From JBBSBL01 sp046330255 (lineage in GTDB: Bacteria; Actinomycetota; Thermoleophilia; Solirubrobacterales; Solirubrobacteraceae), in NCBI GenBank assembly GCA_046330255.1, contig JAXLTC010000001.1, forward strand, positions 930,001 through 994,000: a stretch of 64,000 nucleotides of DNA. Reading direction: 5' to 3'. Within the stretch, counting starts at the first letter, position 1. The number at the start of each line of letters is the position of its first letter. Below the pieces are notes generated by a model. The model worked only from the letters and a program-made list of their open reading frames with translations. It was not told where the DNA came from and made no database searches. Shown here piece by piece: positions 27,307 to 34,513 of the stretch. Position numbers and translations under genes: made by a program.

Positions 27307-28805
27307 CGCTTCGGGAAGAGCGGCTCGAGCGCCGTGACCGCGGCGCCCTCGCCGCGGGCCGCGAAACGCGCCTGCTCCCAGCCGGTGCCGGGACGGCCCA
27401 GCGCCGAGAGCAGCCGGGAGGTCGTCTCCGGCATGTAGGCGTGCAGCGCGACGGTCACCGCGCGAAGCCCCTCGGCGAGCGACGAAAGGACGCTGTCGAG
27501 CTCCGCGCCGGCGGTCCGCTCGTCCTTCGCGAGCCGCCAGGGCGCGCGCTCCTCGACGTAGCGGTTGAGCCGCCGCACCCGCACCCAGATCGCCTCGAGC
27601 GCCGCGCTCGGCTCGACCCGGTCCAGCAGCCCGGCGACCTCGTCGGCGAGCGCGCCGAAGTCCGCCATCAGCGCGGGGTCGTGGTCGGCGGCGGGGAGGG
27701 CTCCGTCCCGGTAGCGGCCGATCATCGCGATCGTCCGGCTCGCGAGGTTGCCGTAGTCGTTGGCGAGCTCGGTCTCGTAGCGGGACTCGAAGCCCTCGGT
27801 CGACACCGACCCGTCCTGGCCGAAGGAGACCTCGCGCAGGCAGTAGTAGCGCAGCGCGTCGGTGCCGAAGCGCTCCATCACGACGAACGGGTCGAGCACG
27901 TTGCCGAGCGACTTGGACATCTTCTCGCCGTCCATCAGCAGGTAGCCGTGGACGAACAGGTGCTCCGGGAGCGGCAGGCCGGCCGCCATCAGCATCGCCG
28001 GCCAGTAGACCGCGTGGAACTTGAGGATGTCCTTTCCGATCAGGTGCCAGGTCGCGGGCCAGTAGCGATCGGTGAGATCCTCTCCGTCGCGCGCGAACCC
28101 GAGCGCCGTGTAGTAGTTGAGCAGCGCGTCGAACCAGACGTAGAACACCTGGTCCGGATCCCAGCCGACGGGCACGCCCCACGTCAGCGAGGCGCGGCTC
28201 AGCGAGACGTCGCGCAGCCCCGAGCGGATGAACGCGAGCGCCTCGTTGCGCCGCTCGGCCGGCAGCACGAAGTCCGGCCGCTCCGCGTAGAGGCGCTCGA
28301 GCGGCTCCTGGAAGCGCGACAGCTCGAAGAACCAGTTCTCCTCGGACTCGCGCACGAGCGCGATCTTGTGGATCGGGCAGGTGTTCCCAGGGCCGATCTC
28401 CTGATCGGTCTTGAAGTCCGCGCACCTGGGGCAGTACCAGCCCTCGTAGGTGCCCTTGTGGACGTGCCCGTTGTCGTGAATCCGCTGCATGACCTCCTGG
28501 ACCCGGCGCTCGTGGCGGGGGTCGGAGGTCCGGATGAAGAAGTCGTTCGAGGCCTCGAGCTGCGGCATCAGCGCCTCGAAGCGGGCGGCGTTGCGGTCGG
28601 CCAGCTCGCGCGGCGCGACCCCCTCGACGGCGGCCGCCTCGGCGACGGGCTCGCCGTGCTCGTCGGTGCCGGTCAGGAAGAAGACGTCTTCGCCGCGCTG
28701 GCGGTGGTGGCGCGCCAGCACGTCGGCCGCGATCGTCGTGTATGCGTGGCCGAGATGGGGCTGCGCGTTCACGTAGTAGATCGGCGTTGTGACGTAGTAG
28801 GCCAC
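27303..28805 (-). CDS. metG: Methionyl-tRNA synthetase
   Basis: 500 residues from GTG 28803-28805, the short form without the C-terminal tRNA-binding domain. Class I signatures: PIYYVNAQPHLGHAYTTIAA (HIGH box as HLGH), FFLTGTDEHGEPVAEAA, the knuckle YCPRCADFKTDQEIGPGNTC, and KMSKSLGN. One position of the second CxxC is His (CPIH). Anticodon-domain residues follow to the end (EQARFAARGEGAAVTALEP). It is the first of six genes joined by 4-base overlaps. It begins 11 bp after the M23-like gene, so the promoter may lie upstream of that gene (TACGGT at 29605). Confidence 0.97.
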   Translation of the reverse strand: MAYYVTTPIYYVNAQPHLGHAYTTIAADVLARHHRQRGEDVFFLTGTDEHGEPVAEAAAVEGVAPRELADRNAARFEALMPQLEASNDFFIRTSDPRHERRVQEVMQRIHDNGHVHKGTYEGWYCPRCADFKTDQEIGPGNTCPIHKIALVRESEENWFFELSRFQEPLERLYAERPDFVLPAERRNEALAFIRSGLRDVSLSRASLTWGVPVGWDPDQVFYVWFDALLNYYTALGFARDGEDLTDRYWPATWHLIGKDILKFHAVYWPAMLMAAGLPLPEHLFVHGYLLMDGEKMSKSLGNVLDPFVVMERFGTDALRYYCLREVSFGQDGSVSTEGFESRYETELANDYGNLASRTIAMIGRYRDGALPAADHDPALMADFGALADEVAGLLDRVEPSAALEAIWVRVRRLNRYVEERAPWRLAKDERTAGAELDSVLSSLAEGLRAVTVALHAYMPETTSRLLSALGRPGTGWEQARFAARGEGAAVTALEPLFPKR

Positions 28806-28816
28806 GGCGGCGAAGG

Positions 28817-29596
28817 CTAGCGGCGGCCCTGGGCGCCTCCTCGGTGCCGGACGGGGACCGCGAGCGCGCGCCGGCGGCGGCCCGCCGCGAGCCGCGCCGC
28901 GATCCCGCCCGCGCCCAGCGCGGCCGCGAGCAGGCCCGCACCGGCCGGCAGCCAGAGCCTGCCGAGCGGAAGCTCGCCGCCGGGCTCGGGCGCCGGGCGT
29001 GCGCGGGCGGGCTCCGGGCGCGTGCGGGCGGGGTGCGGGCGTGCGCCGGCGGGCTCGGCGACGGGCGGCGGCGCCCGGCCGCCGACGCGCGCGGGCGGAG
29101 GCGCGACCGGCGCCGCCGGTCGCCCCGGCTCCGGCTCGCCGAGCAGGCGAAGCGGATCGACGTAACCGCCATGCTCCCCGCGCCGGCGTGCCCCGAGCCC
29201 GATCTGCGGCACGGCCAGACGGGGCCTGCCGCTCGCCCCCACCGTGCCGATCCGCCCCTCGCGCGCGACGACCAGGCCGCGCCGGACGCTCAGGGAGCCG
29301 AGGTGGACGTAGGTCGCCGTCAGCGCCCCGCACGAGACCGCGGCCGTGAGCCCGCTGTCCCCGACGAAGCCGGCGAAGCTCACGGTCCCGCCGCACGCCG
29401 CCCGCACCGTCGCGCCCGCACGCGCGGCGATCACGATGCCGCGGCGCTGGCCGGGCGCGAACCGGTCCCGGCCGACCGAGAAGCGGGAGACCAGCCGACC
29501 GTCCACCGGCCACGACCACGGCGCCGCCGCGGCCGGCGCGGCGCCGGCGCAGAGCCCGGCGATGACCACGGTGGCCGCACGCGAGGATCGGGACAC
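28817..29596 (-). CDS. Secreted M23 (LytM)-like protein with degenerate active site
   Basis: 259 residues from GTG 29594-29596. A signal sequence (AATVVIAGLCAGAAPAAAA) leads into an M23-type beta domain at about 25-135: WSWPVDGRLVSRFSVGRDRF, AARAGATVRAACGGTVSFAG, TAAVSCGALTATYVHLGSL. The zinc ligands expected in active M23 peptidases are missing. The HxxxD site reads RRGIVIA, and the late HLH site reads RPRLAVPQ; only the central YVHL His remains. It is therefore probably a non-catalytic regulator or binding domain, as known for some EnvC/NlpD-like LytM factors. A Pro/Ala/Arg repeat region and a C-terminal hydrophobic helix (LPAGAGLLAAALGAGGIAA) follow. It is first in the unit leading into metG. 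Confidence 0.8.
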   Translation of the reverse strand: MSRSSRAATVVIAGLCAGAAPAAAAPWSWPVDGRLVSRFSVGRDRFAPGQRRGIVIAARAGATVRAACGGTVSFAGFVGDSGLTAAVSCGALTATYVHLGSLSVRRGLVVAREGRIGTVGASGRPRLAVPQIGLGARRRGEHGGYVDPLRLLGEPEPGRPAAPVAPPPARVGGRAPPPVAEPAGARPHPARTRPEPARARPAPEPGGELPLGRLWLPAGAGLLAAALGAGGIAARLAAGRRRRALAVPVRHRGGAQGRR

Positions 29597-29604
29597 TGCT
29601 CGCG

Positions 29605-29610
29605 ACCGTA
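29605..29610 (-). promoter_or_regulatory. -10-like box for the M23-like/metG operon
   Basis: TACGGT, 8 bases between the box and GTG 29596. It supports this start rather than the longer in-frame extension. Confidence 0.5.
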
Positions 29611-29747
29611 GGCCCCGGCCCGCGGTGGAGGACTCCGCGCGCGCAAGTCGGCACACCGGCGTGCACGCCCGCCCGCGATCCGCGCCCGTTTCGCCGTGTC
29701 CTCGGAGGTGAACGCCCCAGGCACGCGCTCCGGCCCGGGCGGATGGC

Positions 29748-29768
29748 GAACGGCGCATCGAGGGGCGG
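29748..29768 (+). repeat. Dispersed intergenic 21-base motif, copy 2
   Basis: 20 of 21 bases are identical to 6695-6715. It lies in the 240-bp gap between the rsmI stop and the M23-like start, in opposite orientation to both genes. The rest of that gap shows no ORF with coding character. Confidence 0.6.
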
Positions 29769-29836
29769 AGCCCGGCAGCCAATCCACGCGTGCGTGATCG
29801 TCGGACGAGTACCCGAGCAGCACCCGCGCCACCGCC

Positions 29837-30652
29837 CTAACCGCCCGCCGAGACCTCCCGGTACAGAGCGTTGGCGGAGGCGCCCGTCAGTCCGGCGACG
29901 ACCTTGGCCGCCGCCCTCGGGCGGGCGCCCGCCTCGACCAGTCGCCGCACCGCCTCGAGCGCCTCGCCGTCGCCGCCGGCGGGCTGTGGCGGCGCGCCGC
30001 CGATCACCAGCGCCACCTCGCCGCGCGGCGCCTGCTCGGCGTACCGGGCAGCGAGCTCGCCGGCTCGTCCGCGCACCACCTCCTCGTGGGCCTTCGTCAG
30101 CTCGCGGCAGACCGCGACGGGCCGGTCGGGATCGACCTGCGCGAGCACGGCGAGCGAGGCCGCGAGCCGCCGCGGGGACTCGAACGCAACGAGCGTCTCC
30201 CCCGTCCCGGCGAGCAGCCGCTCCAGCTCGCCGCGGCGCCGCGGGAGGAACCCCGCGAAGCGCCACCGGTCCGCGGGCAGCGCCGAGGCGACCAGCGCGG
30301 CGAGCGCCGCCGACGGGCCGGGCAGCACCACGACCTCGAGCCCCGCGGCCACGCACTCGCGCACGAGCACGAACCCCGGATCGCTCACGAGCGGCATCCC
30401 GGCATCGGAGACGAGCGCCACCACCTCGCCTGCGCGCATGCGCCGCACCAGCTCGGCCGAGCGCTCGCGCTCGTTGTGCTCGTGGTAGCTGATCGTCGGC
30501 GCGTCCACGCCGTAGCGCTCCAGCAGCGTGCGGGTGTGGCGCGTGTCCTCGCAGGCGATCACGTCCGCTTCGCGCAGCGCGGCGAGCACGCGCAGCGTCA
30601 CGTCCTCCAGGTTGCCGATCGGCGTCGGGCAGACGACCAGCCGTCCGCTCAC
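29837..30652 (-). CDS. rsmI: 16S rRNA (cytidine1402-2'-O)-methyltransferase
   Basis: 271 residues from GTG 30650-30652. RsmI methylates the 2'-hydroxyl of C1402 in the decoding centre. It belongs to the tetrapyrrole-methylase fold: LVVCPTPIGNLEDVTLRVL, ACEDTRHTRTLL, SYHEHNERER, VSDAGMPLVSDPGFVLVREC, VLPGPSAALAALVASALP and FAGFLPRRR are diagnostic. The C-terminal extra domain (ARPRAAAKVVAGLTGASANALYRE) is present. The GTG overlaps the upstream ROK-kinase stop by 4 bases. Confidence 0.97.
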   Translation of the reverse strand: MSGRLVVCPTPIGNLEDVTLRVLAALREADVIACEDTRHTRTLLERYGVDAPTISYHEHNERERSAELVRRMRAGEVVALVSDAGMPLVSDPGFVLVRECVAAGLEVVVLPGPSAALAALVASALPADRWRFAGFLPRRRGELERLLAGTGETLVAFESPRRLAASLAVLAQVDPDRPVAVCRELTKAHEEVVRGRAGELAARYAEQAPRGEVALVIGGAPPQPAGGDGEALEAVRRLVEAGARPRAAAKVVAGLTGASANALYREVSAGG

Positions 30653-31635
30653 CCCAGCGCCTCCCCGACGGCGAGGAGCTCCCAGGCCAGCGCGGCGGCG
30701 CCGATCATCCCGGCCTCCGCGCCGAAGCGCGCGGGGACCACCCGGACCAGGTCGCGCGCGGGCGCCAGCGCGGTGGCGGCCACCACCTCGCGCGCCGGGG
30801 CGAGCAGCAGGTCTCCGGCGGCCATCACTCCCCCGCCCACCACCACGACCTCGGGGTTGAAGACGTTGACGAAGCCGGCGATGCCGACGCCGAGGTTCGC
30901 GCCGACCGCGCGCAGCGCCCCGATCGCGGCGAGGTCGCCGTCGTGGGCCAACTCGGTGATCAGCGCGCCGGTGACCGCGCGCCCCTCGGCGGCCGCCTGC
31001 CCGAGCCCGCTGTCGGGCCGCTCGGCGGCGATGCGGGCGCCGTCGCGCTCGAGCGCCCTCCCCGAGGCGAGCGCCTCCAGGCAGCCGCGGCCCTCGCAGT
31101 CACCCGGGCACTCGGGGCCGTCGATCGCGATCGTCACGTGACCCAACTCGCCCGCCGCGCCCTGCGCGCCCCGGTAGATCCGGTTGCCGAGGATCAGCCC
31201 GCCGCCGATGCCGGTCCCCACCGTGAGAACGACGGCGTCCTCGTGACCGCGCGCCGCGCCGTGGCGGTGCTCGCCCACAGCGGTCGCGTTGCCGTCGTTG
31301 TCCACCGCGACCGGGAGGCCGAGCCGCTCGGCCATCAGGTCACGGAACGGGACGTTCTCGAGCGGGAGGTGCCTCGAGGCCACCGCCAGCCCCCGGTCGC
31401 GGTCGATCGTGCACGGGATCCCGAAGCCGGCGGCGGCCGGCTCGCCCGGCGCGCCCGCGCGCACCTCCTCGATCGCGTCCAGGATCGTCGCCACCAGCGC
31501 CGCCGCGTCGAGCCCGGCCACCTCGCGGTGCGCGCGGGCATGGACGCCGAGGTCCGCGTCGACGGCGCCGGCCAGGAGCTTTGTGCCGCCGAGGTCGGCG
31601 CCGATGACGCAGCGCGCCGCCACCCGCGCCACCAT
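30649..31635 (-). CDS. ROK-family sugar kinase (glucokinase-like)
   Basis: 328 residues from ATG 31633-31635. The ATP-binding signature GADLGGTKLLAGAVD is near the N-terminus, and VDNDGNATAVGEHRHGAARG holds the catalytic Asp. TVGTGIGGGLIL follows. The zinc-binding ROK signature is present in modified form, GHVTIAIDGPECPGDCEGRGCLE, with three Cys and the preceding His. Length and layout fit actinobacterial ROK glucokinases, but N-acylmannosamine or fructose kinases cannot be excluded. It is divergent from the LCP gene with only 9 bp between start codons, and coupled to rsmI. Confidence 0.9.
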   Translation of the reverse strand: MVARVAARCVIGADLGGTKLLAGAVDADLGVHARAHREVAGLDAAALVATILDAIEEVRAGAPGEPAAAGFGIPCTIDRDRGLAVASRHLPLENVPFRDLMAERLGLPVAVDNDGNATAVGEHRHGAARGHEDAVVLTVGTGIGGGLILGNRIYRGAQGAAGELGHVTIAIDGPECPGDCEGRGCLEALASGRALERDGARIAAERPDSGLGQAAAEGRAVTGALITELAHDGDLAAIGALRAVGANLGVGIAGFVNVFNPEVVVVGGGVMAAGDLLLAPAREVVAATALAPARDLVRVVPARFGAEAGMIGAAALAWELLAVGEALG

Positions 31636-31644
31636 ACACCGGCC

Positions 31645-32865
31645 ATGGCCGACCCCCCCGAGCCCGGCCCGCCCGGAGGCGGCCCCCCGGAATACCGCGT
31701 CTACGGCGGCGGGCGGGGGTCGCGGCGCCGGCGCCCCGACCCGCCCCCCCGACCGGGACGCCCCTCCGGCGAGGGATCGGATCCGGGCGCCGCGAAGCCC
31801 GACTACACGCTCTATCGCAGCAAGCCGCGCGGGCTGCGCGAGCGGCTGCGCGGCGAGGAGGAGTCGCTGCGCGACCCGGGGCGGGGCGGCGGCGGGGCAA
31901 GGCCCCCGCGGCGGCCGGCAGAGCGGCGCCCGATCACACCGAAGCGGGTGGCGAAGTGGGTCGCGCTGGCGATCGCCGGCTGGCTCGCGCTGTCGCTTCT
32001 CCTGTTCGTCGTCAGCGCGTACATCGAGTCCTCCAAGGTGTCCGGGTCCACGAAGGACGCGGTCGCCGGCGGCGGCTTCCCGCCGTTCACGGCGACGACG
32101 ATCCTCGTGCTCGGCTCCGACGCGCGACCCAAGGGATCGAAGGAGCCGGGGGCCGCGTCCTCGGGCCGGCGCTCGGACACGATCATGCTGGTGCGCGCCG
32201 GCGGCGGCCAGGCGAGCAAGCTCTCGATCCCGCGCGACACCGTCGTGAGCATCCCCGGGGTCCCGGGGCGCCACAAGATCAACGCCGCCTACGGCTTCGG
32301 CGGGCCGGCGCTCGCGGTCAAGACGGTCGAGGACTTCGCCCACGTCAAGGTCGACCACGTGGTCGAGGTCAACTTCGAGAACTTCCCGAAGTTCATCGAC
32401 GCGCTCGGCGGCGTCGACGTGACCACCGGCTGCGTGGTCTCCGACATCAACGGCGGCACCCGCAACGGCGGCTACAGCCTGCGGCTCAAGCCGGGCGACA
32501 ACCACCTGAACGGCAAGCAGGCGCTCGCCCTCGCCCGCACGCGCCACAACCGCTGCGCGCCGAACGAGAACGACCTCACCCGAGCGAAGCGCCAGCAGCA
32601 GATCCTGGCCGGCATCAAGGGCGCGCTGCTCTCGCCGGAGACGTTCTTCCGCCTGCCCTGGGTGGCATGGACAGCGCCCAAGGCGATCCGCACGGACATG
32701 GGCGGGTTCTCGCTGCTCGGCGTCGCGGCCGGTCTCGCGGTCGCCGGCTCCCCGCCCCCACGCGTGATGAAGCCCGACGGCGTGGCGGCGGCGGACGGCG
32801 GGATCGGGCTGACGATCTCCGCGGGCGAGGTGCGCCGCGAGATCCGCCGCTTCATGAACGGCTAG
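31645..32865 (+). CDS. LytR-CpsA-Psr (LCP) family cell-wall glycopolymer ligase
   Basis: 406 residues from ATG 31645. A Pro/Gly/Arg-rich cytoplasmic N-terminus of about 105 residues precedes one transmembrane helix (VALAIAGWLALSLLLFVVSAY). The extracellular LCP domain follows: ILVLGSDARP, RRSDTIMLVRA, KLSIPRDTVVSIPG, INAAYGFGGPALAVKTVE, FPKFIDALGGVDV, LNGKQALALARTRH. The conserved Arg and Asp residues for pyrophosphate lipid binding are present. Family members transfer glycopolymers from polyprenyl carriers to peptidoglycan. The C-terminus overlaps the end of the convergent EamA gene by 14 bp. Confidence 0.95.
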   Translation: MADPPEPGPPGGGPPEYRVYGGGRGSRRRRPDPPPRPGRPSGEGSDPGAAKPDYTLYRSKPRGLRERLRGEEESLRDPGRGGGGARPPRRPAERRPITPKRVAKWVALAIAGWLALSLLLFVVSAYIESSKVSGSTKDAVAGGGFPPFTATTILVLGSDARPKGSKEPGAASSGRRSDTIMLVRAGGGQASKLSIPRDTVVSIPGVPGRHKINAAYGFGGPALAVKTVEDFAHVKVDHVVEVNFENFPKFIDALGGVDVTTGCVVSDINGGTRNGGYSLRLKPGDNHLNGKQALALARTRHNRCAPNENDLTRAKRQQQILAGIKGALLSPETFFRLPWVAWTAPKAIRTDMGGFSLLGVAAGLAVAGSPPPRVMKPDGVAAADGGIGLTISAGEVRREIRRFMNG

Positions 32866-33760
32866 CGACCCCCGCGGGGCGCCCCGAGGGCGAGGCACGC
32901 GACGCCAGCCACACGCCCCCCACCACGAGCGCGAAGCCGGCCAGCGCCGCCGGCGTGATGTCCTCGCCGAGGAGCGCCGCGCCGTAGACCAGGGCGAACA
33001 CCGGCGCCACGTAGGTCACGAGCGCAGCGCGTCCCGCGCCGAGCTCCGCGATCAGGCGGTAGTAGAGGACGAACGCGATCGCGGTGTTCAGGACCCCGAG
33101 CACGACGACCGCGAGGATCGCCCGCAGACCCGGTGCGCTCGCGTGCGCGGTGGCGATCGCGGGCGGCAGCGTGAGGATCGTGGCCGCCAGCGTCGCGACG
33201 GTCGAGGTCGCGATGGCCGAGACGTCGCGGTAGGCGTGCTTGACGACGAAGCTCCCGATCGCGTAGCAGAGCGGGGCTCCCAGGATCGCCAGCGCGCCGA
33301 GGAACTCGCTCAGCGTCCCGATCGACTCGACGCCGACGATCAGCGCGATGCCCGCCATGCCCAGGCCGAGGCCGAGCCACTGGCGCCCGTCGATCCGCTC
33401 GGAGTGATCGACGAGCGGGGCCAGCGCGGCGACGAACAGCGGAACCGGAGCGATCAGGATCGCCGTGAGCCCGGAGGGCACCTGCAGCTCGCCCAGCGCG
33501 ATCAGCAGGAACGGGAGCGCGATGAACACCGTCCCCAGACCGAGCGCGAGCCACGGCCGCCCGCGGAGCTCCGCGACGACCTCGCGGCCCGCGTCGCGCT
33601 GGTGGGCGGCGAGCAGCACGAGCGTCGCCGCCCCGATCGCGACCCGCCCGAAGACCACCTCCGCGGGCGAGAGGTCGCGCAGCGCGTACTTGATCAGCAG
33701 GTAGGAGGAGCCCCAGAGCGCGGCGACCAGGCCGATCAGCGCCGCCTGGCGGGCGGTCAC
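32852..33760 (-). CDS. EamA/DMT-superfamily transporter
   Basis: 302 residues from GTG 33758-33760. Ten hydrophobic helices in two EamA repeats are visible, starting AALIGLVAALWGSSYLLIKYALRD, with the second repeat from FLGALAILGAPLCYAIGSFVVK. The ALWGSSYLLIK opening and a C-terminal LLGEDITPAALAGFALVVGGV are standard for drug/metabolite exporters of the RhaT/YedA type. The substrate is unknown. It reads in the same direction as the FmdB gene upstream (13 bp gap), so both may be on one mRNA and under the CIRCE-like site. Confidence 0.92.
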   Translation of the reverse strand: MTARQAALIGLVAALWGSSYLLIKYALRDLSPAEVVFGRVAIGAATLVLLAAHQRDAGREVVAELRGRPWLALGLGTVFIALPFLLIALGELQVPSGLTAILIAPVPLFVAALAPLVDHSERIDGRQWLGLGLGMAGIALIVGVESIGTLSEFLGALAILGAPLCYAIGSFVVKHAYRDVSAIATSTVATLAATILTLPPAIATAHASAPGLRAILAVVVLGVLNTAIAFVLYYRLIAELGAGRAALVTYVAPVFALVYGAALLGEDITPAALAGFALVVGGVWLASRASPSGRPAGVASRS

Positions 33761-33773
33761 CGGCGGGCGCCGG

Positions 33774-34118
33774 TCACGAGCCGCCGGAGGAGGCTTTCTT
33801 CGCCTCCTTCTTGGCGTCGGGCTTCTTGGACTCGGCCTTGGCCTTGCCGTCCGAGCTCGAGGAGCCGGAGTCGCCCGACCCCGAGTCTCCCGCCTTCGCG
33901 CCGTCCCCCTTGCCCGAGTCCTTCATCTCCCGCTGACGCTTCCGAGTGCCGTAATCGGTGTTGTAGAAGCCCTTGCCCTTGAAGTGGACGGCGACCGGGT
34001 GAAAGACCCGCTCGACGGGCGCGCCGCACGTCTCGCAGGAGGCGACCGGATCGTCGCTCATGCGCTGCGTCACCTCGAAGGTGTGCCCCTTGGAGCAGCG
34101 GTACTCGTAGATCGGCAT
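33774..34118 (-). CDS. FmdB-type zinc-ribbon protein
   Basis: 114 residues from ATG 34116-34118. The N-terminal 40 residues are a CxxC/FmdB zinc ribbon: MPIYEYRCSKGHTFEVTQRM, then ASCETCGAPVERVFHPVAVHFKG. The first knuckle has Cys and His (CSKGH) rather than CxxC. KGFYNTDYG follows, conserved in this family. The last 60 residues are a Lys/Ser/Asp/Gly-rich disordered tail ending in an alternating Lys-Ala stretch. The biochemical role of the family is not established. What stands out is the promoter: a TATACT box 9 bases before the ATG, and immediately upstream a CIRCE-like inverted repeat. That suggests HrcA control and a heat-shock link. Confidence 0.88.
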   Translation of the reverse strand: MPIYEYRCSKGHTFEVTQRMSDDPVASCETCGAPVERVFHPVAVHFKGKGFYNTDYGTRKRQREMKDSGKGDGAKAGDSGSGDSGSSSSDGKAKAESKKPDAKKEAKKASSGGS

Positions 34119-34127
34119 GCCGCGGCC

Positions 34128-34133
34128 AGTATA
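34128..34133 (-). promoter_or_regulatory. -10 box for the FmdB gene
   Basis: TATACT, 9 bases between the box and the ATG. It is the best -10 match in the window. The -35 region falls on the edge of the CIRCE-like repeat. Confidence 0.6.
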
Positions 34134-34151
34134 GGCCGGGGCCCCGCGACG

Positions 34152-34178
34152 CTGGCACTGTCGAGGCGGGAGTGCCAA
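34152..34178. promoter_or_regulatory. CIRCE-like operator (HrcA binding site)
   Basis: CTGGCACTG, a spacer of exactly 9 bases, then GAGTGCCAA. The CIRCE consensus is TTAGCACTC-N9-GAGTGCTAA. Here 14 of the 18 arm positions match the consensus, the arms pair over TGGCACT/AGTGCCA, and the spacing is exact. It starts 18 bp upstream of the TATACT box of the FmdB gene, where bound HrcA would block RNA polymerase. No groES/groEL is in the window. Confidence 0.7.
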
Positions 34179-34181
34179 CGC

Positions 34182-34304
34182 GCCGGGCGGCGCGGGGCCG
34201 GGGCCCGTCCGGACGGGCCCCACAGTCAGACAACCCCGATCCGCGCCGCCGGCACCGACTCAGCAGGCCCGGACGGACGGGCACCGCGCCACACGCCGCC
34301 CGGC
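34182..34304. repeat. 123-bp repeat with 11-bp inverted ends, copy 1
   Basis: Bounded by GCCGGGCGGCG and its exact complement CGCCGCCCGGC. It is about 90 percent identical to the copy at 34321-34443 (12 differences counted by eye). It contains a perfect 22-bp palindrome at 34200-34221. There is no coding capacity of its own. It resembles a REP/MITE-type non-autonomous element. Confidence 0.7.
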
Positions 34305-34320
34305 CCACCGCCACGCCCCT

Positions 34321-34443
34321 GCCGGGCGGCGCGGGGCCGGGGCCCGCCAGGACGGGCCTCACCATCAGACAACCCCGCAACGCGACGCCGGCAACGACTC
34401 AGCCGGCCCGGACGGGCGGGCACCGCGCCACACGCCGCCCGGC
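34321..34443. repeat. 123-bp repeat with 11-bp inverted ends, copy 2
   Basis: Same length and same inverted ends as copy 1, separated from it by 16 bp. The central palindrome is degraded by three substitutions. It ends 57 bp before the glyS -10 box. Confidence 0.7.
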
Positions 34444-34499
34444 CCACGGCGCGGAAGCCGAGGCCGAGCCCGCCCCCGGGGGCGCGCCCCCGCGGCGGC

Positions 34500-34505
34500 T
34501 AGAGT
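34500..34505 (+). promoter_or_regulatory. -10-like box for glyS
   Basis: TAGAGT, 8 bases between the box and GTG 34514. It favours that start over ATG 34535, which lacks a Shine-Dalgarno sequence. Confidence 0.5.
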
Positions 34506-34513
34506 CCGCCGCC

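Noticed and set aside
34306..34513. Possible T-box leader before glyS
   Set aside because: No AGGGTGG-type T-box sequence or antiterminator is visible; the stretch is taken up by the 123-bp repeat, and the promoter box is 8 bases from the start.
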